The notes below the pieces were generated by a model. That model had not been told where the DNA came from. It made no database searches and saw only the letters and a program-made list of their open reading frames with translations. Below, piece after piece: positions 1-6,208 of a stretch of DNA of 27,672 nt (the first letter of the stretch is position 1; each line of letters opens with the position of its first letter). Source of the DNA: a virus; the IMG/VR virus record IMGVR_UViG_3300011126_000115, positions 1-27,672 of that record; one strand, given 5' to 3'. The position numbers and the translations under genes are program-made.

Positions 1-27
1 GTCGAGCATGTCGAGGAGTTCACTCAT
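1..27 (-). CDS. Start of next gene, presumably terminase large subunit (partial)
   Basis: An ATG at 27 opens a frame that runs off the left edge of the window and reads MSELLDMLD. It overlaps the end of the small terminase gene by 8 bases, the tight coupling seen throughout this operon. Nine residues identify nothing. The assignment to large terminase (the packaging ATPase/nuclease) is inferred only from position directly after the small subunit, the usual order in tailed phages. Confidence 0.45.
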
Positions 28-529
28 CGTTATCCGCCGCCAGTCGTTTCGCGTTGATGGCTTGGAGGAACTTGACCTCGTCCGCGGTGAGCGTCTTCAA
101 GAAGTCCGCCTCGTCGCGCTTCGCCTTGTGCTCGTCGAGGGCGACGGTGTCGCGGTCGCCCCACTCGTCGGGGAACTGCCGAGCGAGGAGTCGCTCGTTC
201 GCGCGTAGCGCCTGCGGGGATTCGCCTTCCGCGATGCGCTCGATGTTCTCCGCCCACTTCGACTTGTGGAGGTTGCGCGACTGCGCGACTTCGAGGGCGA
301 AGTGCGAGTAGTCGGGGTGCCCTCCGCGCCCGAGGGAAATCCAGCGCGTGAGGGTCGAGTAGGCGATGCCGCACTGCGCGGCGACGGTTTGAATCGACGC
401 CTCGTTCTTGAACGCCTTCACGATAAGGGCGTGCGTGTGCGCGGTGAGACCGCACGGTCGACCCCTTTTCAGGGGGGCCGACTTGCCCGTCTTCACGTCC
501 GTCGCGGTTCCTATGATGTCGTCCTTCAT
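20..529 (-). CDS. Terminase small subunit (HTH DNA-recognition protein)
   Basis: This 169-residue protein probably recognises phage DNA and recruits the large terminase for packaging. Residues about 30 to 65 read as a helix-turn-helix of the terminase small-subunit/resolvase type, with AAQCGIAYSTLTRWISLGR as the turn and recognition helix. A charged helical region follows, including FALEVAQSRNLHKSKWAENIERIAEG, shown here as two joined pieces FALEVAQSRN and LHKSKW. The C-terminus is rich in Lys, Glu and Asp, as expected for a part that oligomerises or contacts the large subunit. The ATG at 529 overlaps the TGA of the upstream gene (ATGA), which decides the start. It is the last complete gene of the early-type operon. 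A different HTH regulator is possible, but the position argues for terminase. Confidence 0.72.
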   Translation of the reverse strand: MKDDIIGTATDVKTGKSAPLKRGRPCGLTAHTHALIVKAFKNEASIQTVAAQCGIAYSTLTRWISLGRGGHPDYSHFALEVAQSRNLHKSKWAENIERIAEGESPQALRANERLLARQFPDEWGDRDTVALDEHKAKRDEADFLKTLTADEVKFLQAINAKRLAADNDE

Positions 530-864
530 CGGGAGAAGTTGTCGGAGTCCGCGTGTACCGTCCGCCCCTTCGCGTTCGCGGAGTTGTTGCCGATGACGCC
601 TTCGCCGTTCGAGATGTAGAGTTGTTCGCCGTAGGCGCCCGAGCCCGTCGAGTCCCATCCGGGGGAGAAGCGGAGCGCGCCCTGCGCCCACTTGGTCGGG
701 CACTTCGTCACGGTCCTGCCGTCGGCGTAGAACTTCGCGCGCGCGACGTCACGCCACGAGGTCGCGGGTTGCATGTCGGGGAGTGCGCTCTTCTCCTCTT
801 CGGTGAAGGGCTCGTTGCGGGTTGCGAGGATGTCGCGGCTCGTGGTCTTCTTGAACTTATACAT
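526..864 (-). CDS. Hypothetical protein, 112 aa
   Basis: I do not recognise this protein. It begins MYKFKKTTSRDILATRN. The N-terminal third is acidic (FTEEEKSALPDM) and the middle is basic and aromatic. The C-terminal half is rich in Gly, Ser and Asn (LYISNGEGVIGNNSANAKG), so it may be a small beta or partly disordered protein. No signal peptide or membrane segment is visible. The ATG at 864 has an AAGGAG ribosome site just upstream and overlaps the end of the preceding gene by 8 bases. The stop overlaps the start of the small terminase gene as ATGA, so the two are translationally coupled. Confidence 0.75.
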   Translation of the reverse strand: MYKFKKTTSRDILATRNEPFTEEEKSALPDMQPATSWRDVARAKFYADGRTVTKCPTKWAQGALRFSPGWDSTGSGAYGEQLYISNGEGVIGNNSANAKGRTVHADSDNFSR

Positions 865-1399
865 GGGGTGCTCCTTGGTTGTTGGTTTTGAGGAGACGGT
901 CGGAGACCGTCGTCGGGGTAGCTTGCTCGCGGAGGTAGCGCGCGCAGTGCTGCGGGAGGAAGACGGTCGACGGTTTTCCGTCGGCCATATACTCGACCGC
1001 AGTGTAGAGGAAGGCACACAAGTCGCGCACGTTCTCCGGGGGTAGCCCGTGGTCGTCGAGGACGAAGGGAAAGTGATGCTGCGCGAGGGCGAGGATGTCG
1101 GCGTTGACTTCCTCGTCGTCGGGGAACACGACGTAGCCGCGCCCACTGCGAGCCTTGCGAGCCTCGCCGAGGACGAGGTCGCATTTCGTGTCTTGCCAAC
1201 AAGCCCACGCATCGAGCGAGCCACACGCACACGCGCGGGGCTTGTCCGAATCGCGGACGGGTTCCGCGTCGAAGAACTTGTCGAGGCGAATGGTCTCGAC
1301 GGTGGTCGAGTCGTCGCCCTTCGTGTAGCCGTTACGTCGCTCGGTCTCGAAGGAGCCGGGGTCGGTCGCGTCCCACATGGCGTCGAAGACTTTGCACAT
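857..1399 (-). CDS. Hypothetical protein with a cysteine cluster, 180 aa
   Basis: The family is not recognised. The protein starts MCKVFDAMWDATDPG and has four cysteines close together at residues 57, 59, 67 and 73 (ACACGSLDAWACWQDTKC), a spacing that could hold a metal ion. The C-terminal half looks helical and globular (ADILALAQHHFPFVL, DLCAFLYTAVEYMADGK). There is no signal peptide or membrane segment, so it is probably cytoplasmic. The ATG overlaps the TAA of the gene before it (TAATG). It sits among small genes next to packaging genes; a role in host takeover or DNA metabolism is possible, but nothing in the sequence shows one. Confidence 0.75.
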   Translation of the reverse strand: MCKVFDAMWDATDPGSFETERRNGYTKGDDSTTVETIRLDKFFDAEPVRDSDKPRACACGSLDAWACWQDTKCDLVLGEARKARSGRGYVVFPDDEEVNADILALAQHHFPFVLDDHGLPPENVRDLCAFLYTAVEYMADGKPSTVFLPQHCARYLREQATPTTVSDRLLKTNNQGAPHV

Positions 1400-1587
1400 T
1401 AGTTGTCGCTCCCCTGCGGAACGACCGAGGAGTAGACCTCGCGCTCGTTGCGTGCTTCGTCTTCGAACTCGTGGCGGATGTCCGCCGCGTCGAGGGTGAC
1501 GGTCTCGCCCGTGCGTCGCGCGCGAATCTTGCGCCATTCGACGCCGCCTGCTTCGGGTCCTGCGATGGAGTTGCTTTTGCTTGTCAT
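1399..1587 (-). CDS. Small acidic hypothetical protein, 62 aa
   Basis: This is a short soluble protein of unknown family, starting MTSKSNSIAGPEAGG. It has a basic stretch (RKIRARRTGE) followed by a strongly acidic helix (DIRHEFEDEARNEREV). An AAGGA sequence lies about 8 bases before the ATG. Its stop overlaps the next start as TAATG. That coupling, together with G/C-ending codons matching its neighbours, is the main reason to accept it as a gene. Confidence 0.65.
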   Translation of the reverse strand: MTSKSNSIAGPEAGGVEWRKIRARRTGETVTLDAADIRHEFEDEARNEREVYSSVVPQGSDN

Positions 1588-1615
1588 GATGTGGTCCTTG
1601 GTTTGGGGTTGGGTC

Positions 1616-1828
1616 TCAGCAAACGCCGCGAGGCGCGAACTTGTACTCGTCTGAAAAGTCTACCATGCCGAAGGCGTTGCCGCCCGTGAACTGATAGAAG
1701 GCGAGCCACTTCGCCGTCGAGGGCGAAAAGGCGTGGGTTTCAATCCAGTAGACCCACAATCCCTCGTAGTCGAGGTCGTTGCCGAGGGTCTTGGGGGCTT
1801 CGTTCTTCGTCGTCATCGTGTTCTCCAC
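1616..1828 (-). CDS. Small hypothetical protein, 70 aa
   Basis: The family is not recognised. The protein is rich in aromatic residues in the middle (YEGLWVYWIETHAFSPST, KWLAFYQFTGGNAF) and ends FAPRGVC. The start could be Met1 or Met5 (MENTMTTKN). A GTAAGGAGTGGAGAACACG leader gives Met1 a good AGGAG ribosome site. A compact G/C hairpin lies in the 48-base gap upstream. It is probably a cytoplasmic early protein. Confidence 0.65.
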   Translation of the reverse strand: MENTMTTKNEAPKTLGNDLDYEGLWVYWIETHAFSPSTAKWLAFYQFTGGNAFGMVDFSDEYKFAPRGVC

Positions 1829-1848
1829 TCCTTACATGGCACGAGTCC

Positions 1849-1863
1849 ACCCCCTTCGGGGGT
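1849..1863 (-). other. G/C hairpin in gap between early genes
   Basis: In the minus-strand RNA this reads ACCCCC GAA GGGGGU, a perfect 6-bp stem with a 3-base loop. It has no U tract, so it is not a typical intrinsic terminator. It is followed by GGACTCGT, the same 8 bases that follow the G/C hairpin upstream of the gene starting at 4032. It could act in mRNA processing or stability. Confidence 0.45.
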
Positions 1864-1876
1864 TTCCTCAATGCTT

Positions 1877-2104
1877 TCAAATGGTTGACTCCGTGATGGG
1901 GAGGACGACGCGACGGGTGTCTTCGTCATCGTCGGCTCGGATGGCGTCGTAGAGGGCGAGGAACTCGAAGGTCTCCTCGGGGGTGAGACCGCACTCCGAG
2001 AGGATGGCGCGGTCGCAGGGGCAGTCCAAGTCGAGCTTGATGCCTGCGTCGTCGATGGCGTCGCGGACCTTCCACGCGAGTTCGTAGTATCGTTCGGTTC
2101 TCAT
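1877..2104 (-). CDS. Small acidic hypothetical protein, 75 aa
   Basis: This is an unrecognised soluble protein beginning MRTERYYELAWKVRDAID. It contains three cysteines (LDLDCPCDRAILSECGL) in a CxC...C pattern, then an acidic helical part (ETFEFLALYDAIRADDDED). The pattern is too sparse for a confident zinc site. The ATG overlaps the preceding stop as ATGA, so the start is well supported. It is part of a coupled run of three genes (2319, 2101, 1877). Confidence 0.7.
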   Translation of the reverse strand: MRTERYYELAWKVRDAIDDAGIKLDLDCPCDRAILSECGLTPEETFEFLALYDAIRADDDEDTRRVVLPITESTI

Positions 2105-2322
2105 GGTGCAAGCCTTTCGAGGTGGATGGGTTGGAACTGGATTGTATAGCCTCGCCCCTGCGGGGCGAACTCGAAGTCGACTTCGAAGACGACGCCGATG
2201 ATGCCGAAGGCATCGTAGAACTTGCGGGTCACGACTCGCCCCTCGTCGCCAAGGTGCTCCCCGACGAGGACCTTGACGCGGTCGCCGACGGAGATGTCGC
2301 AGGTGTGGACGTCGGAGGTCAT
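2101..2322 (-). CDS. Small KOW/SH3-like beta protein, 73 aa
   Basis: The opening part, SVGDRVKVLVGEHLGDEGRV, resembles a KOW or SH3-like barrel start, in which a short strand is followed by GD..V.V..G...G..G.V. It continues with alternating hydrophobic strands (GIIGVVFEVDFEFAPQG, YTIQFQPIHLERL). Such folds bind nucleic acid or protein in ribosomal proteins and NusG, but the resemblance is short and I do not claim a function. Both ends overlap neighbours as ATGA. Confidence 0.7.
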   Translation of the reverse strand: MTSDVHTCDISVGDRVKVLVGEHLGDEGRVVTRKFYDAFGIIGVVFEVDFEFAPQGRGYTIQFQPIHLERLAP

Positions 2323-2573
2323 CGGAAGTCGCCCGCCGCGATGACCGCGTTCTCGTACTCGTCGAGCGCCCGGTAGACGTCGCCGAGACGGTTGAAGGGG
2401 GGCACGGTGCGAAGGTCCTCGACCGCGTTCACGAGGGCGCGGAGCGTGAAGTCGCGCTCGTCCTTCGTGGTCGGGGGCGAGAAGACGCGGAGGGTGTCGC
2501 CCTGCGCGACGTCCTTCGCGAAGCCGAGGCTCCTCGTGTAGTCGGTCTTGTCGTTGTCCTTGAAGTTTTTCAT
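2319..2573 (-). CDS. Hypothetical protein, 84 aa; first gene after a promoter candidate
   Basis: The family is not recognised. It begins MKNFKDNDKTDYTRSLGF and has a helical C-terminal half (FTLRALVNAVEDLRT, DVYRALDEYENAVIAAG). An AAGGAG ribosome site lies 9 bases before the ATG. It is the first gene downstream of the promoter candidate at 2593-2622 and is coupled to the next gene by an ATGA overlap, so it probably leads a small transcription unit. Confidence 0.7.
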   Translation of the reverse strand: MKNFKDNDKTDYTRSLGFAKDVAQGDTLRVFSPPTTKDERDFTLRALVNAVEDLRTVPPFNRLGDVYRALDEYENAVIAAGDFR

Positions 2574-2592
2574 CGTCGTCTCCTTGTCCTAT

Positions 2593-2622
2593 ATCCTAGC
2601 TGGAATGGTTTGCGGTTGTCAA
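2593..2622 (-). promoter_or_regulatory. Sigma70-like promoter candidate
   Basis: On the minus strand a perfect TTGACA (2622-2617) is followed after 18 bases by TAGGAT (2598-2593), 4 of 6 matches to TATAAT. The -10 box overlaps the TAG stop of the upstream gene. The motif GGATATAGGA here resembles the GATATAGGA of the candidate upstream of the gene starting at 3569. Confidence 0.5.
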
Positions 2623-2874
2623 GTCGACCCACTTCTTGAAGCCGAAGCGGGGGGTGATGGTGAACTGCCGATTGCGCCCGAAGGCTTCGGTCACGCCCGC
2701 GCCCGCGTAGCCCTTCGCCTTCGCCGCCGCCTTGATTGCCTTGTGCGCCTCGGTGAGCGCCGTCTCGTAGAGGAAGAACTCCCCGTCGAGTTCGACCTCG
2801 TAGCCCGGCTCGCAGGCGCGGACCTTGACGATGGTGAACTCGTGGGTCCGCTCGACTCGGTCGACGCCTATCAC
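2596..2874 (-). CDS. Hypothetical protein, 92 aa, GTG start
   Basis: I chose the GTG at 2874 because GGAGG lies 5 bases upstream and the GTG overlaps the preceding TGA as GTGA, the coupling used by its neighbours. Translation in the same frame further upstream is Arg/His-rich and looks non-coding. The 92-residue product starts MIGVDRVERTHEFTIVKVRA and has a strand-rich first half. A Lys/Ala helix follows (EAHKAIKAAAKAKGYAG), and the end is basic (FTITPRFGFKKWVDL). It is soluble and of unknown family. Confidence 0.65.
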   Translation of the reverse strand: MIGVDRVERTHEFTIVKVRACEPGYEVELDGEFFLYETALTEAHKAIKAAAKAKGYAGAGVTEAFGRNRQFTITPRFGFKKWVDLTTANHSS

Positions 2875-3110
2875 GACGCCCTCCGAAACGAGACGCCGAT
2901 GGTGTCGAGGGTGTCGACGACCGCGTCCTCGTGAGCCGAGGCGAAGTGGAAGGTGCCGTCGAGGATGACGGAGTAGAACCACACGCACTTCGAGTTGACG
3001 GTCTCCTCGTGGTAGGTCACGACGGCGAGCCCGTGGGGGGTGGCGAGCGCGACGGGTCCCGATTGCTCGGCATCGTCGAGGACGGTTAGAAGGTGTTCGC
3101 GGTTTGTCAT
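2871..3110 (-). CDS. Hypothetical protein, 79 aa
   Basis: The family is not recognised. The protein starts MTNREHLLTVLDDAEQSG and has beta-like segments (GPVALATPHGLAVVTYHEE, CVWFYSVILDGTFHFA). There is no signal peptide. AAGGAG lies 8 bases before the ATG. The gap before it carries a G/C hairpin and a possible TTGACC box. It is coupled to the next gene by a GTGA overlap. Confidence 0.7.
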   Translation of the reverse strand: MTNREHLLTVLDDAEQSGPVALATPHGLAVVTYHEETVNSKCVWFYSVILDGTFHFASAHEDAVVDTLDTIGVSFRRAS

Positions 3111-3132
3111 GGTGTGCTCCTTGGTTGAAGTA

Positions 3133-3150
3133 GACCCCCCGAGGGGGGTC
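3133..3150 (-). other. G/C palindrome in gap between early genes
   Basis: The bases GACCCCCC-GA-GGGGGGTC form an 18-base near-perfect inverted repeat (a 7-bp stem with a CGAG or CTCG loop). On the minus strand it sits exactly between TTGACC (a possible -35) and TACTTC, so it could be an operator inside a weak promoter. It could equally be an RNA hairpin like the one at 1849. It has no U tract. Confidence 0.4.
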
Positions 3151-3158
3151 GGTCAAGT

Positions 3159-3569
3159 TTAGATTTCGAGGGTGCGGAGGATGGCCTGCTTCTCGGAGAC
3201 GACGAAGGTGTCGCGCTCCTTGCCGTAGGGCTCGACCGTGAGTTCGTACTCGTTGCCGCGTTCGTCGGTGTGCCATGCGTCGAGACCGACGACCTCCGCG
3301 ACGTGCGCGCCGTAGTAGATGACGTCGCCGCATCGGACGTCCGACGGGTGAACCTCTTCGCAGTCGACGTCGTAGTCGCCCGCATACTCGGTGATGGTCT
3401 CGCGGAGACGGTGCGGGTCGCTCGCCTCGTCGAGTTGCTCGATGAGTTCGGCGATGAGTTGCGCCTCGGCGGAGTCGGTGGGGAACTTGTTCTCGAAGAC
3501 CGAGAGTTCGCCGCGTGCGTCTTGGAGGATTGCCTCGGTGCGTTCGATTGTTTTGTTTAGTTCGTTCAT
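3159..3569 (-). CDS. Hypothetical acidic protein, 136 aa
   Basis: The family is not recognised. The N-terminal half is a predicted coiled or helical segment (MNELNKTIERTEAILQDARG, then EAQLIAELIEQLDEA). The C-terminal half looks like a small beta domain (DVRCGDVIYYGAHVAEVVG, YELTVEPYGKERDTFVV). An AGGAGAAGACG leader gives a strong ribosome site. It follows the best promoter candidate in the window (3589-3617), so it is probably well expressed early. No enzyme motif is visible. Confidence 0.72.
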   Translation of the reverse strand: MNELNKTIERTEAILQDARGELSVFENKFPTDSAEAQLIAELIEQLDEASDPHRLRETITEYAGDYDVDCEEVHPSDVRCGDVIYYGAHVAEVVGLDAWHTDERGNEYELTVEPYGKERDTFVVSEKQAILRTLEI

Positions 3570-3588
3570 CGTCTTCTCCTATATCTAC

Positions 3589-3617
3589 AGGGTAGCAGTT
3601 GAAATCTACAATGTCAA
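3589..3617 (-). promoter_or_regulatory. Sigma70-like promoter candidate
   Basis: A perfect TTGACA (3617-3612) is followed after 17 bases by TACCCT (3594-3589), a 3 of 6 match to TATAAT. TAGATA a few bases on is an alternative -10. It lies in the gap before a gene with a strong AGGAG ribosome site. The -35 overlaps the end of the upstream reading frame. Confidence 0.45.
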
Positions 3618-3860
3618 ATCGCGTCGGTGTCGTAGAGGTCGACGAGAACGTCGAGGATGGCGCAGTCGTTCCCGCGCGCGCACGAGTTCGTCGGTGTCGC
3701 CGAAGCGCACTTCGTACTCGTCGACGTCGGCGAGGTAGCGGACCTCGATGTCGCCGTAGGCTGCGTGGTTGATGGTGACGAGCCCGAGCGTCTCGGCTGC
3801 GGCGAGGTCGCCTTCGGCTTCGTCGCGGGTCGTGATGGTTTCGATTTCGATGATGTTCAT
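3614..3860 (-). pseudogene. Small acidic protein with apparent frame break, about 81 aa if restored
   Basis: From the ATG at 3860 the frame reads MNIIEIETITTRDEAEG and stays protein-like to GDTDELVRAR. It then turns into Arg-rich non-coding-looking text that stops at 3606. One base shifted, the same DNA continues as NDCAILDVLVDLYDTDAI and stops at 3614, with natural codon use. The change falls in an alternating GC run ending in GGG (3671-3682), a typical indel site. I infer a 1-base insertion, either real or a sequence error. The restored protein would be an acidic soluble protein of about 81 residues and unknown family. Confidence 0.55.
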
Positions 3861-3861
3861 G

Positions 3862-4032
3862 TTAGTCGTTCCCGTGGTGGTGGAGCATGTGACACTCGTC
3901 GCCGCAGAAGTAGTCGGCGTCGAAGTCGATGTCGTTGTGATACTCGACGATGGTCGCGTCCGCCATCGGGTCAACGTCGGCGCCGCACTTGGGGCACTCT
4001 TGAATCTCCGAGAGGTTTGGGTTCGTCGTCAT
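3862..4032 (-). CDS. Small zinc-ribbon-like protein, 56 aa
   Basis: The protein has the pattern CPKCG at residues 13-17 and CGDEC at 43-47, followed by His48 and an HHH run near the C-terminus. That is the CxxC...CxxxC(H) layout of a small zinc ribbon. Such proteins often bind nucleic acid or another protein; the partner here is unknown. The ATG at 4032 has AGGA 7 bases upstream. It is the first gene after the late-operon terminators and so probably the first gene of the early-type unit. Confidence 0.68.
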   Translation of the reverse strand: MTTNPNLSEIQECPKCGADVDPMADATIVEYHNDIDFDADYFCGDECHMLHHHGND

Positions 4033-4038
4033 GTCTAT

Positions 4039-4067
4039 ATCCTGCTACCTAACGAGTCCCCGCGCAA
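4039..4067 (-). promoter_or_regulatory. Weak promoter candidate upstream of the early-type operon
   Basis: TTGCGC (4067-4062), 17 bases, then CAGGAT (4044-4039) on the minus strand. The boxes are poor matches. I list it because the GGATATAG that follows is shared with the candidate at 2593, and because some promoter is expected between the terminators and this gene. Its -35 overlaps a G/C hairpin loop (CCCC at 4058-4061 with GGGG at 4068-4071). Confidence 0.25.
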
Positions 4068-4089
4068 GGGGGGTTGTTTAGTTTAGGGC

Positions 4090-4122
4090 AAAAAAAATCC
4101 CAAGTGACCGAAATCACTTAGG
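4090..4122 (-). terminator. Intrinsic terminator ending the late operon
   Basis: In minus-strand RNA the sequence is CCUAAGUGA UUUCGG UCACUUGGG, a 9-bp stem with one G-U pair and a 6-base loop, followed by A and eight U residues (complement of 4090-4097). This is a classic rho-independent terminator for minus-strand transcription. It lies beyond the last lysis-block gene and before the early-type genes. Confidence 0.85.
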
Positions 4123-4163
4123 AAAAAAATGGTCGGGAGGAGCGACGTCGAGCCGCTCCTCCC
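4123..4163 (-). terminator. Second terminator hairpin in tandem
   Basis: A perfect 10-bp stem, GGGAGGAGCG with CGCTCCTCCC (4135-4144 and 4154-4163) around a 9-base loop, is followed on the minus strand by GACC and then AUUUUUUU. With the hairpin at 4090 it makes a tandem terminator. A third, shorter stem, CCGACG with CGTCGG (4169-4174 and 4180-4185), lies just upstream. The whole gap 4091-4215 holds no gene. Confidence 0.75.
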
Positions 4164-4215
4164 TCCCTCCGACGTCAAGCGTCGGGTGCCGATAGCCCTC
4201 CGAGGGGAGAGCGAA

Positions 4216-4398
4216 CTAGTTGAACTTGTCGTCCGCCTTCTTGTCTGCGTCGGCCTTCGCCTTCGCGGAGTCGGTCGGCTCGGACGGTCCGCCGAGGATG
4301 TCGTCCGCGCGCTTCGGTGGGTTCTTCCGATTCGCGAAGAGGTTCGAGACGAGCCCGAGTAGGGCGGGGATGGCTTGCAGTAGTGCGCCGAAGTTCAT
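4216..4398 (-). CDS. Small protein with one hydrophobic helix, 60 aa
   Basis: Residues 2 to 22 (NFGALLQAIPALLGLVSNLF) form a hydrophobic or amphipathic helix. A basic stretch (ANRKNPPKRADD) and a highly charged, Lys/Asp/Ala-rich disordered tail follow. That plan, one N-terminal helix and a charged tail, fits a pinholin or antiholin-like protein or a short membrane-active peptide. No family is recognised. It is the last gene before the tandem terminators and follows the lipoprotein gene by 4 bases. Confidence 0.65.
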   Translation of the reverse strand: MNFGALLQAIPALLGLVSNLFANRKNPPKRADDILGGPSEPTDSAKAKADADKKADDKFN

Positions 4399-4402
4399 GG
4401 TG

Positions 4403-4891
4403 CTATGCTCCCACGGTACAGGCGAAGGAGCCCGTGCCGAAAAGGTTGTCGATGTATTCGAGCCCGTGGTCGAGTGCGGGTGCGCGGACGTCGAGTTCGG
4501 TTAGGAGTGCTTGGAGTTCCGCGAGCGCCTGCGCGAAACATGCCGCGGCGCCGAGGAGGTTGTTCTGCCCGTTGGGGCTTCCGGCTTCCCAAGTGTCGAG
4601 GGAGTTCTCGACGATGAGGAGGGAGTGCTTCATCGTGACGACTGCGGCGACGGTCTTGTCCCATCGTCGCAACTTGTTCCGATAGCAAGTTCGAGTTTCG
4701 CAGGCGACGAGTGCCGCGTCCGCTTCGGTGCGGTAGAGGGTGGCGACCTCCGCGTCGACGAGGTCGACGGTCATGGCTGCGACCTCGACCGCCTTGCGTG
4801 CCGCGTTGAGTGCGCGGGTCTCGCGCGGGCATCCCGACGCCGCGATGACGCAGGCGGCGAGGACGGAGAAGAGGAAGATTTTCGCGTTCAT
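4403..4891 (-). CDS. Predicted lipoprotein of the lysis block, 162 aa
   Basis: The N-terminus is a lipoprotein signal, MNAKIFLFSVLAACVIAASG followed by Cys21, so the mature protein should be anchored in a membrane through that cysteine. The mature part is mostly helical (VEVAAMTVDLVDAEVATLY, NNLLGAAACFAQALAELQAL) and has several further cysteines. Phage lipoproteins in this position are often outer-membrane spanin subunits that fuse membranes at lysis. This one is longer than typical o-spanins and has no partner I can identify, so spanin is only a possibility. It lies 1 base after the holin-like gene. A Gram-negative host would fit. Confidence 0.72.
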   Translation of the reverse strand: MNAKIFLFSVLAACVIAASGCPRETRALNAARKAVEVAAMTVDLVDAEVATLYRTEADAALVACETRTCYRNKLRRWDKTVAAVVTMKHSLLIVENSLDTWEAGSPNGQNNLLGAAACFAQALAELQALLTELDVRAPALDHGLEYIDNLFGTGSFACTVGA

Positions 4892-4892
4892 G

Positions 4893-5078
4893 TTACTCGC
4901 CGCCCATCTTGTCGATGGCGTCTTCGACCTCGTCGCCGTGGTCGGCGATGAACTCGTCGTCCTTGGTCGACTTCGTGAAGGGTGCGACGAACTTGAAGAA
5001 CGCCCATCCGCCGCCGAGTAGTGCGGCGAGTGCGGCGAGTGCCGCGGGGATGTGTTCGATGACTGCGTTGATGTCCAT
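4893..5078 (-). CDS. Holin-like small membrane protein, 61 aa
   Basis: The start is MDINAVIEHIPAALAALAAL. Residues about 10 to 32 form one hydrophobic transmembrane helix ending in GGGWAFFKFVAPF. A Lys-containing and then strongly acidic cytoplasmic-type tail follows (DDEFIADHGDEVEDAIDKM). The size and single-helix plan fit a class III-like holin, and it is next to a lipoprotein gene. No holin family signature is certain. Translation in the same frame further upstream is His/Arg-rich shadow, so the ATG at 5078 with nearby AAGGAACC is preferred. Confidence 0.65.
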   Translation of the reverse strand: MDINAVIEHIPAALAALAALLGGGWAFFKFVAPFTKSTKDDEFIADHGDEVEDAIDKMGGE

Positions 5079-5086
5079 GAGGTTCC

Positions 5087-5461
5087 TTATGCGAGGGGGA
5101 TGGGGTCGCCGGAGTAGAGGACGAGGAAGGTCGTCTTGCTCTCGATGACGGGGGAGTAGATGTCGAAGGCGTCGGAGACGCCGATGAAGAGACCGTTGCC
5201 GATGACGACTTGGTCGAGGATGGGGGGAGAGGTGAAGACGGAGTCCGCGCGCGGGGGGAGGTGGATGCGTCCGACCGGCTGCGTGCCGGGGGGCGGTGCT
5301 TGGTCCCAGTCGAAGACGAAGAGCCATCGAGGTTGAACGTGCGAGTTGTGCGCGAGGATGTAGTAGACGTGGTTGACTTCTCGAACCGAGAGGAGGACCG
5401 AGTCCTCCGCCGTCTCCGAGATGTAGACGGTGATGGCGTTGCGATTGTAGACGGTGGGCAT
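5087..5461 (-). CDS. Beta-rich hypothetical protein, 124 aa
   Basis: The family is not recognised. The protein alternates short hydrophobic strands and turns (NAITVYISETAEDSVLLSVR, HVYYILAHNS, WLFVFDWDQ, TTFLVLYSGDPIPLA), with proline-rich loops in the middle. That suggests a compact beta-sandwich, such as a small virion or fibre-associated protein. There is no signal peptide. AAGGAAAGCT precedes the ATG. It lies between the protease and the holin-like gene, with a 68-base gap upstream that shows nothing notable. Confidence 0.7.
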   Translation of the reverse strand: MPTVYNRNAITVYISETAEDSVLLSVREVNHVYYILAHNSHVQPRWLFVFDWDQAPPPGTQPVGRIHLPPRADSVFTSPPILDQVVIGNGLFIGVSDAFDIYSPVIESKTTFLVLYSGDPIPLA

Positions 5462-5529
5462 AGCTTTCCTTGTCCGCGGTCCTTATGGGTTGCGGGTTGG
5501 TTCAAGAGAAGCTATAGGGTGGGGTCCTG

Positions 5530-6201
5530 TTAGGAGAGAGAAGCGAGAAGCGAGGAGACGCTCTCGAAGTGCGCCGCGCCCGAGATGTGCGTGCGGGTGC
5601 GGATGGCGGAGCAATCGAAATCGCAGTAGGCGCGACCGAGTATTCCGAAGGAGGTGAGACCGACGAGGCGCCCGTGCTTATTCATCACGGGGCCGCCCGA
5701 GTTGCCGCCGATGGAGCCCGCGTCGTGCTGCATCCACACCATCGAGGGGAAGAGCCCGTCGAGTCGGCGAGGGTGCGAGACGATGCCGCGGGTGAGCGAG
5801 TAGTCGAGGAAGCCCTGCGAGTGCCCGAGGACGAAGACCTCGGCGCCGTAGCCGGGGGCCTTGCGCGCGAGGGGGATGCCCTTGCCGAGCTTCGTGCCGT
5901 CCGTGGTCTTCAACGCTGCGACGTCCTGCGTGGCGTCTACGGCGACGACGCGGAGGAGGAGGTGCTCGCCCGCGTGCGTCCGTGCGTGGACGTAGAAGGC
6001 ATCGTCGACGCAGTGAGCCGCCGTTACGACGTAGCCCTCCGAGACGAACGCGGAGCAGAAGACGCGACCGTTCGCCGTGGTGAGCGAGAGGGTCGAGTCG
6101 AGCGCCCGGTCCATCGAGGAGCGGGGTCGCGCTTCGACGGTGGTCGCCGTCGCGCACGATGCGGCGAGGGCGAAGAGTAGCGGAAGGATGAATCGTTTCA
6201 T
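5530..6201 (-). CDS. Exported trypsin-like serine protease, 223 aa
   Basis: This is a chymotrypsin-fold serine endopeptidase (peptidase family S1 type). The triad is visible: His63 in VVTAAHCVDD, Asp93 in VDATQDVAALK, and Ser168 in GSIGGNSGGPVMN, with the oxyanion Gly before it. Cys49 and Cys64 flank the His loop and could form the usual disulfide; Cys193 and Cys197 are a second likely pair. The N-terminus (MKRFILPLLFALAAS then Cys16) is a signal peptide; Cys16 could be a weak lipobox, otherwise cleavage would fall near residues 22-25. The protein therefore acts outside the cytoplasm, in the periplasm or medium. It sits between tail and holin-like genes. An exported protease here could help lysis, degrade surface or superinfection receptors, or be virion-associated. 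Confidence 0.88.
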   Translation of the reverse strand: MKRFILPLLFALAASCATATTVEARPRSSMDRALDSTLSLTTANGRVFCSAFVSEGYVVTAAHCVDDAFYVHARTHAGEHLLLRVVAVDATQDVAALKTTDGTKLGKGIPLARKAPGYGAEVFVLGHSQGFLDYSLTRGIVSHPRRLDGLFPSMVWMQHDAGSIGGNSGGPVMNKHGRLVGLTSFGILGRAYCDFDCSAIRTRTHISGAAHFESVSSLLASLS

Positions 6202-6208
6202 GGGCTCC

